The notes under the pieces are model-generated. The model saw only the letters and a program-made list of their open reading frames with translations, had not been told where the DNA came from and made no database searches. Shown here piece by piece: positions 24,436-34,565 of a DNA stretch of 64,000 nucleotides. The stretch lies in the NCBI RefSeq assembly GCF_910591885.1, contig NC_063280.1:8432001-8496000 (forward strand). Reading direction: 5' to 3'. The stretch comes from Bombus terrestris (Eukaryota; Arthropoda; Insecta; Hymenoptera; Apidae). Each line of letters opens with the position of its first letter. Positions within the stretch are counted from its first letter, which is position 1. The position numbers and the translations under genes were made by a program.

Positions 24436-24686
24436 TTAACCAGTTAGCTGTTTTTGACGAGTATACTCGTGGCGAAGAAATGGCAATATTTTGCGTTACG
24501 ACGAGCCCTACCAGCAATAAAGTGAAAAAATAAGACGATCATTTTGGTACAACTTAGTTCTATATCATAGGAGCCACACGTATTCTGCGTTCGACGAGTA
24601 TACTCGTCATCGCTTACTTTATACGACACATTTTAGGTACACGCTTTTCAAAGATTTCAGGATGGTCGCAACAGCTGACTGGTTAA
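24436..24686. mobile_element. Family C TTAA-type MITE, copy 2 (best preserved)
   Basis: A 251-bp element bounded by TTAA on both sides: TTAACCAGTTAGCTGTTTTT on the left and GCAACAGCTGACTGGTTAA on the right. GACGAGTATACTCGT lies at 24456 and the full 16-bp palindrome at 24593-24608. The inner right arm includes ACGACACATTTTAGGTACAC, conserved in other copies. It has no coding capacity. Confidence 0.9.
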
Positions 24687-24900
24687 ACAGATGAATTTTT
24701 CTCAATGAGAAACCTGCGTGTTATTTTTATATTCGAAAGACGAAAGTTGGAAAAATTAATTTTTGCCCCTTCGTAGCTTACGAGCTGTTCCTCGATTACT
24801 GCTGCTTGTTTCTCTTTTTATTTTCATTCAGTACCCAGGATCCAACCTTCTACCGTTTTATTTATTATATTATAGATAATATTATACGACGTATTATGTA

Positions 24901-25092
24901 TTAGGTTGTCCGAAAAGTTTCTTTCGTTTTATAAGGAAATAATAGACGCACAATGTTCTTTGTCTTATATTAGTTTATTGAATTACGCACTGGAAGTGGA
25001 TCATACCTAATTCAATAAACTAATATAAAACAGAAATTCTTGTTCATCTATTATCACCTTATGAAACGAAAAGAACTTTCCGGACAACCTAA
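24901..25092. mobile_element. Family B mariner-type MITE, copy 4
   Basis: A 192-bp element with TA on both sides. It starts TTAGGTTGTCCGAAAAGTTT and ends ACTTTCCGGACAACCTAA, with terminal inverted repeats of about 50 bp. It also has an internal inverted pair around TATTAGTTTATTGAATTA and TAATTCAATAAACTAATA, so most of the element can fold on itself. Confidence 0.85.
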
Positions 25093-25599
25093 TATATATA
25101 TAGAGATATGATACTACGCGTAGATATATTGTACGTATAGATAATAGACGACTTGAGTTGCTCGGTGCAGCTTGTGCGTGCACAGGATACGCGCAGAGTC
25201 GCCAAGTCTTTGAAAAAGGAAGTTGATCGTGCACGCGTCCCTGGATACCGGCTATGTACACATAGGAGACACCCTTGCTGCTCCCGGGGGACATGTTAGC
25301 TTCGCACGTGATATTCCCAGCCTGCGACGTCTTTACGACGAGACCTCTCAACCCTCTTTTCGCTTCCATAGACCGCGCGAGTAACCTCTCCGAACGTGCG
25401 CGTGTAAGTGCCGCGAATCCGCACCGATGAATCTTACCGGTATGCGAGAATACACGAACACGATGGTGTAGATGTCGTACGCAACCCTTCTTCGTTCGTT
25501 TCCCCCTTTTATTTTCGACATTCATGTTAGTCGACTCGTGGAGCACGCTGCTCCTCTACGTGGACGAACTTTTTTCTTTCTTTTCCTTTTTTGGATTCG

Positions 25600-26095
25600 A
25601 CGGAGATATTATGCATATGGTGGAAGGTAAGGTAGGGCACTGGAATGGGGAGGAGAAAAGGGGAGGGCAAGGGAAATTGAAAAAAAGGAAGGGAAAGTGG
25701 AAGAAGGAATGCGAGGAAAAGGAAGGAAAGGAAGGAGCGAGAAGGGAGAAGAGAAGGTAAGGGAAAAGGAAGAGGGAGAGAAAGGGACATTGATAGGAAG
25801 GAGGGAAAAGTAAAGGAGGGAATGCGAGGAAAAGGAAGGAAAGGAAGCAATGAGAAGGGTGAAGGGCGGAGGTAAGGGACAAATGAGGAAGAGAAAGGGA
25901 CATTGAAAGGAAGGAAGGAAAAGTAAAGGAGGGAATGCGAGGAAAAGGAAGGAAAGGAAGGAACGAGAAGGCGAAGGGGAAGTAAGGGAAAAGAAAGAGG
26001 GAAAGAAAGGGACATTGAAAGGAAGGAAGGAAATAAGAGAAAACGAAGGAAAAATCAGGAAAAGAGAAAGGAAAAAGGAAAAGGGAAATAAAAGA
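25600..26095. repeat. Purine-rich minisatellite, 113-bp period
   Basis: The plus strand is almost pure A and G for about 480 bp. Units begin GGAATGCGAGGAAAAGGAAG at about 25706, 25819 and 25932 (two spacings of 113 bp) and include AGAAAGGGACATTGAAAGGA. Open frames here (for example the serine/proline/phenylalanine-rich minus-strand ones) are products of composition and not genes. Confidence 0.9.
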
Positions 26096-28499
26096 AAATT
26101 AACCCTGCAGTCTTTAACGTTTCTTCTTCGCATTTGTATCCCTTCGAATATCCATTTTTACATTTTGAAATACAGTATTACGATAGACCAAGAAATACAC
26201 GTAGTACATATATCACGAAGTACAGACATTTTCAACGATAACGTATCCGAGATAGATTCTGCCGTTTTGCCTTTCTTTTCTCGTTAAGAAATTACCAAAG
26301 AATATTTTAGTATTCGTCTCTTTTCTCGTTGATAACAACAAGAATGATTTACTTTATACCTTCACTGTCCAACGATAGTGTTCTCATCCTGCATGAGAAG
26401 TGAAACAGGACGAATCGACCCATGGTGCGTGCAACATCTTCCGTTCAAAATGTCACCTTCCAAACGCGTTAGCAAAGTTTGTCGATCGAGATCTGGAACA
26501 CCCTGTATATTTCGATGATACTTGTCGAAGCAGAATATGTAATATGAATAATGGAAATGAGAAGGGAAGACAAAAAGAAAGAAAAACATTTGTCTGTACG
26601 TCAAACGAACGAACTGACACGATAATGTCACATTTACGCAATTTTTACAGATTAAGAAGCCCACGTTCAGGTACGTCGGTTTATTCGGCGCGGATTTATG
26701 GTTCGGTTTGCTATGGGAATTTGGGAATTCGCGGATGGTTGTAAGTCTGAGATATATACGTGGCGGTTTCCCAAAATCCTTCGGGACAATGAAAACCGGA
26801 AATGGCCGTACTGCGAGGGTTAAATATCCCCAGGGTCGACGTACGATGTAACTTTAGATTTCAGATAATTAAGAATTTCGTTTGAACGTCGACGTTCCAA
26901 TCTATGTTTTCATCTATGAACCAATCGAATTAATGACAAAAGCTATTCTACAGTTTGTAACACAAAACGTACCAAATATATGCTTAATTAGGTCGACGTA
27001 AAAGGGTCGTTCGCAATAATCCCATTTTCGTCTATTTTTCCACTCGATAATCGCATGTGTCGTTACGAGAATATCTTAGCCGCTGATATCGTCCTGATAC
27101 GGAGAAGCCCGATCCTCTTGTTTATCCAGCGGCGCCGTCTCGACGGAGCCGTGGAAATTTTGAAACGAGGTGACGAGTGTAATCAGATGCCGACTAGCGT
27201 CTAATTATCGGGCCAGTAACGAGCTCGATGCCCTCGTTAAGCTTGCGGCTAGCTGAATACGCCAGAAATTCGAATCGGTGCAAGCCGCGGTAGTGGGAAC
27301 TAAGCCGCTGTTGCATCGGAATATCGGCTATTTACCAGCCAGAAACAAAATGAAACGAACTAACAAAATTGATTTTCCTAAAGTTCAATATATCCCTATA
27401 TATATATGTGTGTGTGTATAAATGCAATATAGGTAGGTCTCGTAGAAATTCAGCGAGAAAGAAAAGATCTAGTTTAGCTATCTCGTTAATCCGTGACGAC
27501 GAAGAACAGAGATTCGAATTTAGACGAACAGAAGGACGATTATTTGTTTGACGACGCGTGCAGAAAAATACGATGGAACGATGGTAACGATAATATGGAG
27601 ATTGCAAGAAGGAATGGAGGAAGAAGGTATAAAAATTATGCTTCGATAAAAGATCAAGTTTTCTTTAATGACACAATATCGGCGGCATTATTACGTCGTT
27701 TACATAAACGTAACCCTGGAATCTCCTTTTTATCTTTCCTCTTTCCTATGGTTTTCTTACTTTTCGAAGGGAAAATAAGATCGCGTAACAGCAATTTTTT
27801 TACGCTATTGAGAATTACTTTTTATCATTCTAATTTTTGCAAAGGATATATATGTATAGTGAGCGTTTGCCGAGAAACTGCGATCGACCGATGAAAATGA
27901 AAATGTCGATAGTCAAAGACCGCACAAGCCGGCAGAATTATTCGCGAAACGCGGACGAACGTTTAAAACTGGCGTTCGGAGCTGTGCTTTAAGACTTGCG
28001 CAAGCTCTAGTGCACCCTTTCCGCCGGTCCACTTTCGGGGCTACTGAGCTCCGATCGCCGAGCACAATCGAACACGAACACCACGATAACGTCCATTGTT
28101 TCACACGTGGACGAAATTCTGACGAGGCACTCGAACCGCACGAGGATCTGCTGTTGTCTACGAAACAGTTCCATGTCGAAATTCTAAAGAGTTCAACGGC
28201 CTTTTTCTCGCTCTTCGTCTTCTACTGGAGCACCTTCTGTGACGAAGGAAGTCTGCAAGTTGGATAAGTGAATTATCGCGCGGTGTGACTACAGAATGCG
28301 AGTATCGAAATCGGTGCGTATGAAACGTATTATTGCAATAGAATTTTAGTGATATTACTCTAGAATGTGATATATACAATAGAATTGATACAGTGATATA
28401 TACAATAGAATTTTAGTGATATTTCTTTGAATAACAGTTAATATTTTATTCGTTGATCGATGCTAGAGACGCGCAGCTTCTTCGGAATATCGTATCGAT
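26096..28499. other. No gene recognised
   Basis: It holds an isolated ACACCCTGTAT word at 26498 and short tandem words (ATATACAATAGAATT, at about 28370-28410). No gene is evident. Confidence 0.5.
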
Positions 28500-28522
28500 T
28501 TAACCAGTTAACCCATTTGCAT
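28500..28522 (+). mobile_element. Possible piggyBac-like terminus
   Basis: TTTAACCAGTTAACCCATTT then GCA contains two TTAA sites, the second followed by CCCATTTGCA, which resembles piggyBac-like terminal repeats. No matching right end was found, so it is only a candidate. Confidence 0.25.
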
Positions 28523-28852
28523 TCAAGCGTGGAATAATCCGCGCTCTACGACCACCTTCTATCACCTTCTATCACCAAGCGCGAATTATTACGCGATCCG
28601 CGAAATTTCCATTTTAATCTAAATAATTTTTTTTTAAATAAATAATTTTTACTTTCTTCCTCTGTCATAAAGAATGTAAGATGCGATGTTTGCGAGGTAA
28701 CATCGTCTCCCAATCGTCTTGAACAGTAAATTTTCGATAAACTCCATGAAGAATTCGGATGTCATTTACTGCATCTACGACCGACCGCGCGGTGATGGGA
28801 ACCAATGGTCAGTTAATGCCTTCAAATGGCCCCTTAAGTAGGGCCATGATGC

Positions 28853-29160
28853 AGATAGGTTAACTGTTGCGATCTCTTTGAAAATTGCGTACCTAAAATG
28901 CGTCGCAAAAGGTAGGCGATGACGAGTACACTCGTCGAACACAGAATACGTGTGGCTGTTATAACATAGATTGAAATTGTAACGAAATGACATTTCCATT
29001 TTCTAATTTCGAGAAATTATTTGCAGTAAATTATTTGCCTAAATTGCAGTAAATTACAGTCGATCTTAACTATACTTTTTACGTATGACGAGTATACTCG
29101 TCGTAACGCGGAATATTGAAATTTCTTCACGACGAGCGTCAAAAACAACCAACTGGTTAA
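28853..29160. mobile_element. Family C TTAA-type MITE, copy 4 (inverted, expanded)
   Basis: The right end AACAACCAACTGGTTAA closes at 29160 with intact TTAA. The left end near GGTTAACTGTTGCGATC is worn. Palindromes lie at 28921-28936 (one base changed) and 29087-29102 (perfect). The middle is longer than in the other copies, with repeats of the type AAATTGCAGTAAATTA. Confidence 0.75.
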
Positions 29161-30952
29161 TTCATTTCCACGTGATACATTTCGATACATTTTCTTCAAC
29201 GAGTAATTCTTCTACCTTCGTTACCGCAAATTTATAGAAATTGTTTAGAAATGTAGAAATTGAGAAGTTTCTGCAACGATAAGCACTGTTAAGAAAGTAG
29301 CAGTTTTTTCTTTTTTTCAAGGTGGATAAAATACGCTCCCTAAAATTTGATCGCTTTTTTCTTATTAACGCGAGTAGCGCTAGTCGATAAGGAAAAAAGG
29401 AAAGCCGCCTGTAGGAGGAAGTTTACCCGCTGAAACGAACAACGAAGTTCTTTCCTTCGTTGGTCGGGGCTAAACACACGAAGCTACAAGGTAGGAATAT
29501 TAACAGAGGACTATCTCGACGTCGTACGGCTCCTCGACATGGTCGAGTGTCCATAAAGCGACGAGTATTTAGTGCCACTACGAAACTGTGCTTCCAGGCT
29601 TACAGCAACTCTGTAATCGGATCTTCGTGTCCGACTACTTCACTTCCGGGCTGCGGAACCACGGAAGAACCTCGCGTAACGTCGCTAACTAATTTTGTAA
29701 AAGTAAGAAGAAAAAGAAGCATTTAATAATCTTTCCTAATCATTTGGTGAACATTGGAAATTCTTGCAATTAAATTTTATCTCCTGCCAAATTCTTTTTT
29801 TACGCTTTGCCGCTAAACATCACTAAAAAAAGAGAAGAAAATTCTTTAAGAAAAATATTATTCCCTTTAAAATACGTGTACGAGCTCAACTCGTTTTCAA
29901 TTTTGCCACTGAAATTCCAACAAATCCGTATGGACAAAATTCTTAAAAAAAATCATACTTGTCCTTCGGTTAAACCTCTTCGGAAAAACAAACGCGTTCG
30001 CTGCCAGTCTTGCAAAATCATAATAAGTCACCCCGTCAAAATCCCCTAAAATATCTCGTAATTGGTCAGCGTTAACGAACAAACCATCAGCCACGTGAAT
30101 TCGCTGTTCCTCCGTGGCAACTCTGTCCTTAATCTCCCGCCACGAAACGACAATAGGCATTCAATCGGCTATCCGAAGTGCCGGTGGCTGGAAAAGTGGC
30201 AATTTCCTCGTCGGCAAACCTCGTGCAGGAGCGTCGTAAAGCGTCGAGCGACGCTTTTTATTTCGGCGCCACGGCGTGACGGATTTAGTGGCCTAGAACT
30301 ATGTGCCATCTATCCGGACCAGCGTCGAGTCATTAAATTTCGCGAGTGCTTTCAACGTTTCCCCATTTTTATTTTATTTCTATGGCAAAAGCAGGTAGTC
30401 AGATATGGAATACGATTTTGTTTCTCGAGCGTCGTTCTTACGAAACGAATCGCAACGCAACTTCTTCTAAAGAGTTTCGCGAATGTCGTACATTCACGTC
30501 GAATTTAAGGCCGCTCCTTTATACTCGCAACGTTGTGAACAATTTTCGATATTGAACTAACGTTAAAGGAGCGGAAATCGTTGAAATTGTAATACGAAAC
30601 AAGTACTCGAATATGCAGAATTGTTATATTTTCATAGAAAACGAGCGAAAGATCGTTTTATTATTCTTAACGTTCGTAACGACCGACGAACTAGCCGCTT
30701 CAGAGATATACATTTGTCAGGTTTTAACAATTTAGAATTTAATAATTGAGGAATATGTAAATAAATTAACAAATTCATTAAATAGCTTTTAACGAGTCAA
30801 ACAGAGTTTAACAATTGCGCTATTTTATGTTATGTACACCATTGCGCGTAATTGGCTATTCTCCTTCGCCTGTGTAACCTGTGTAAATACATCATTTTGC
30901 AAAAATCTTGAACTCGATGTAGCAAGAGCTACGATGATAGCTACGATGATAT
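29161..30952. other. No gene recognised
   Basis: Short frames on both strands (such as 30062-30508) match nothing known to me. Confidence 0.5.
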
Positions 30953-31594
30953 TTAACACTAGAACTACCGATAGTTAACACGAAGCTATTTCTACCAAAA
31001 CTAGTGAAGATGACTGGTCTTTACAAAATACCTAATAATAGAATATTTTTATATTTATTGATTTATTACTTTCTCACAGAAGCAATTCCATGTTATGTAG
31101 TACATTTCTCGTATTATTAATCCATCTAGGATCCCTAAACGAGGGTTGACACATTTATGAAATTGTAGAACCAGTCATTTTCACTGCTGTGGTATTTCTA
31201 GTGTTAGCATCTAGCGATCCAGCGATCGATTCGGAATTTTCCTGATAACCGATATCGTCATATCGAATGATACGCGGTAAAAATTTGAAAAACGTGTGGC
31301 AAGTTGTAGAAATCGAGGAAACTGGTTAATCGGGGTTCGATAAACAGATTGCAGCACCCTTTTACACTTTGACAAGTACCAGTCATTTTCACTGGTATTG
31401 ATATAAGTAGCCTCGATACGAAATTATTTTCAGTTTGAATACATAAGAAACAAAATAAAATTCATTATATTATTTATACATTATATCGCAAAAGTCATTA
31501 TATCATTGTGGAAAAAAATATAACATGAAGTAGGAATTTTAAAATAAAATTGTAAAACCAGTCGATTTGACTGGTGTGGTAGTTCTAGTGCTAA
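30953..31594 (+). mobile_element. Family D TTAA-type element, copy 1
   Basis: It starts TTAACACTAGAACTACCG and ends GGTAGTTCTAGTGCTAA, about 642 bp in all. Inside are several hairpins of the form CCAGTCATTTTCACTGG. An internal sequence at about 31170-31207 (CCAGTC...TTTCTAGTGTTAG) looks like another right end, so the element may be a composite of two shorter ones. There is no coding sequence. Terminal TTAA and CACTAGAA.TACC are typical of piggyBac-like non-autonomous elements. Confidence 0.85.
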
Positions 31595-31614
31595 ATCGTG
31601 AAATTTATATAATA

Positions 31615-31695
31615 TTGGGTTGGCAACTAAGTGATTGCGGATCTTGTCAATACCACCTAGTGACAAGATCCGCAATCACTTAGTTGCCAACCCAA
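31615..31695. mobile_element. Family A mariner-type hairpin MITE, copy 2
   Basis: An 81-bp near-perfect hairpin starting TTGGGTTGGCAACTAAGTGA, the same length as copy 1, with a TA on the left (31613-31614). The right flank reads CAGTA, so the right TA is lost or displaced. It lies only 20 bp after the end of family D copy 1. Confidence 0.85.
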
Positions 31696-32108
31696 CAGTA
31701 TGTTCGCCGCTTCACAGCAACTAAGATCGCAAAACGCGTACTCGTAGGTCGTAGATGGAAAAGAAATTTCAGGAAATACGACGCGCCGCGGAATTACGAT
31801 ATCGCTGGGTGCGCTCGTAGATCCGCTCGAACGCACGCGGACGGTAGGCTCTTAAGAGTTTCTGAAACTTGGCAATAATGTCGCGACGCTAATGCGCCTC
31901 GTTATTCGACGCACTACGTACGCCGTTTACATCAGCGTAACTCTTTGAGTGGGTACTTCGATTTTTCTTCCTTTTTCCTTTTTTCTTTTCTTTTTTTTTT
32001 CTTTCTATCGCATATACACCGCTTCTCGTGTAGTTTCATTCAGCACACTCGTTAGCAGCGTGGATAATTGGTGCAGCTTGTTATGGAAATAATTAATCGA
32101 TTAGAATT

Positions 32109-32438
32109 TTGTATTTGTATACAGCTGGGAATAGACGACGAGAAATTGTGGAAATTATTCGCGAGAATTATAGAGGAGGACGATTAATTAATAATAATTA
32201 TACGCCAGAGACTATACAGCTGTGTGGATTAGATTTTGTTGAAAGAATTCCAGCTAAATCGAGTAGTCGAAAGTTGAAAGTACAGGATGAAAAATTGCGA
32301 CAATTATTCGCGAGAATTATAAAGGAATACGACGAGTATAATTCTACGAAGTTTGAACAGGACCGAGTAGTCCAAAGCGTTTTGATTTCTGGAACTGCGT
32401 TAACAGCATACGAAACTTATTTGCGCATTCATCCTTAG
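32109..32438 (+). CDS. Unrecognised ORF of 109 codons, doubtful
   Basis: The frame encodes a charged peptide with segments REIVEIIRENYRGGRL and KLRQLFARIIKEYDEYNS. It is AT-rich in third codon positions, as bee genes often are, unlike most frames in this region. The DNA behind KL.(K/Q)LFARII occurs twice, at about 32137-32170 and 32293-32325, but in different frames. AG at 32123-32124 after a TATACAG could be a splice acceptor. I know no matching family. It may be a fragment of an unknown element or chance. Confidence 0.2.
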   Translation: MYLYTAGNRRREIVEIIRENYRGGRLINNNYTPETIQLCGLDFVERIPAKSSSRKLKVQDEKLRQLFARIIKEYDEYNSTKFEQDRVVQSVLISGTALTAYETYLRIHP

Positions 32439-34179
32439 ATTTGCACTACAGGCACGTTATACCAATTAATTGGTAATATTCAAATTTGTCGTCTTATTTC
32501 TTTCTAAGACCTCGTTCAAACGCTATATCCAACACTCCTTTCTGCTAACCCACCAATGGCCAGGTATGAGAATTTCACATATTTTATCCGTCTGTTCCCC
32601 TCACAGCGAATCGATTATCCGGGAAACAAACACGCAACACGCTGCAACACGTCGCGAGCTTGCAACCTAGTGCCATAATAATCTGTTTCACAGATACGAC
32701 TTTAGCCCGGATTTCGTTAAGGGATCAGAAATTGCAGCGCAAACGCGCAGTAAGCGGATGTTGCGCAAGACGTGGAAAAAGGAGTTACGGTGATCTTCAC
32801 GTTGCATCGAAGAAACCGCGAGAGAGACGAGGAGAGCGGAGAAGAAAGTAGCTCGTGGATGGTGAGACGAGCTCTCGGAGAGTTTGAAGAGCGTGAACAA
32901 AGAGGAAGGCGAGATGTCCGAAAGAAAAAAGGAAGAGAAACCGGGAGAGAAAAGAGCAGGCGAAGAGGAAGAAAAGAAAAAAGGAAGAGGAGAGTTTATT
33001 ACGCTTTCGCCAAGTTTTATGTCCTTTAATCTACACGGCACACCCGTGGGGAATTGTTTTACGCCGATGTCGCACCCGCAGCATTTTACGGGCCACTTTG
33101 GATAACGTGGAAGCTGCGCCACCGTTTGACGAAAGTTGGAACAAAACGGCGCCGAACGAAAGCCAACGCATGGATTAATGCGTCGATGTTGAAATTGACC
33201 CGTTCGTAGAGCGGAGCGATCGAGATCGCCCAACCGCCCTTGCCTCACCCTTTCAACAACCGGAGGAACCGGCAAGAAGAAGTAATTTTCCGTCTGAGAA
33301 TTTTATGAGAAATTTGACGAGGGTCCCGCACGATCGAACCCTCGATGTGATATCCGTCGCGAACTTTTTCGATCGTTCGCTATATACAGGGTGTCCCGTT
33401 GTGTACTCGTATTCGTAAGAACGAGAGCATTTTACGCAAGGATAGGATTAAGTGTGAAAATTCTCCAGGGGATTACAGAGAAGCCGATTTCACACGTATC
33501 TAACGCTGCTATAATTGGTAATTTAAATCAACTTAACAATACCAATCGTGCTTGCAAACGACGTATGTCTTTGTTCTAACACGTGGTCCAAAAGGATACT
33601 CTTTTAGCAACGAGTTAGGGTACGATCCTGTAATCGTTGAAACGCTAATTTAATCGCTACCACCTTTAAGGTTGTTGATTAAGATGCTTAAAATTATGAA
33701 GATTTTAAGATTCAATTAAAATAAATTTTTGATACACTTACGAGCATCGATATACGATTGTTATTTAGTTCCATGAATATTATAGATAATATAAATTATC
33801 TTTTTCTTCTTTTACGTACAATACGTAAATGTAGGAAAGGTCTGTCGTCGGTTAGGAGTTTTCAGTGCAACGATAGCACGTGGATGACAACGTGGTCGTT
33901 CGATCGCGTTATTCCGAAGTGATATAAAGTTGAGATTTCGTTGCGATAAAAGGGAAAATAAAAAATAGAACACCAACACTCGAGGATGTGCGATAGTTAT
34001 TTGCATCGCTTCTTTTTATAGTCGAGCAAGTTAGCGAGGATGATCGACATCATCGTGTTAAAATATACGAATAAACTCGCCAGGACCTATTTCCAATTCG
34101 TGTTCGTTTCAACGTACAATCGTGAATCTACGTCAGTCTGATCGTATTATCTTCAACTATATCGCTCAATGTACAGCTA
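32439..34179. other. No gene recognised
   Basis: A purine-rich patch at 32800-33000 gives Glu/Lys/Arg-rich frames by composition. ATACAGGGTGT lies at 33384. Confidence 0.5.
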
Positions 34180-34565
34180 CGACGTTCGTGTAGATGACAT
34201 CATCGTATCAAAGGATACGTTTAAGGTTTTTATTTATACCCCATGAAAAATGTATTCTCTACCTAAAAATAAATATAATCTCTACGTGACATCGTCGTGT
34301 CAAGGTGTACGATCCACGTGTATACGTCAGTCTCATCGTACAATCTCGATCTACGTGTATATCAATCTCGTCATACAGCCTGGATCTACGTTGTTCAACG
34401 TACGATCTACAACGGTGTACGACCATCGATGACGTTATTTACGCGATTCATCGTTAGACGTACACCTACAATCGCGTGCAATCATCGATGATGTCGCCCA
34501 CACGATCGTAGATGTACGTTGAATGACGTAGATCGAGACGTATACCTTGATACGATGATATCACG
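34180..34565. repeat. Worn foldback and short-repeat region
   Basis: The motif GACATCATCGTATCAAAGGATACG (34195; variants at 34045 and 34286) recurs inverted at 34539-34563 (CGTATACCTTGATACGATGA). TCTCGATCTACGTGTATA at 34345 also has an inverted partner ACGTAGATCGAGACGTATA at 34527. Many TACGATC and CATCGATGA words fill the space. Origin unknown. Confidence 0.55.

Noticed and set aside
24901..24906. TTAGG as insect telomere repeat
   Set aside because: It occurs singly as the tip of family B elements and never in tandem.
25007..25546. 179-codon minus-strand frame
   Set aside because: Its end lies inside family B copy 4 and the rest shows no recognised domain.
25609..26133. Minus-strand frames rich in Ser, Pro, Phe and Leu, over 160 codons long
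   Set aside because: They lie entirely in the purine-rich minisatellite, where stops are rare in all three pyrimidine-strand frames.
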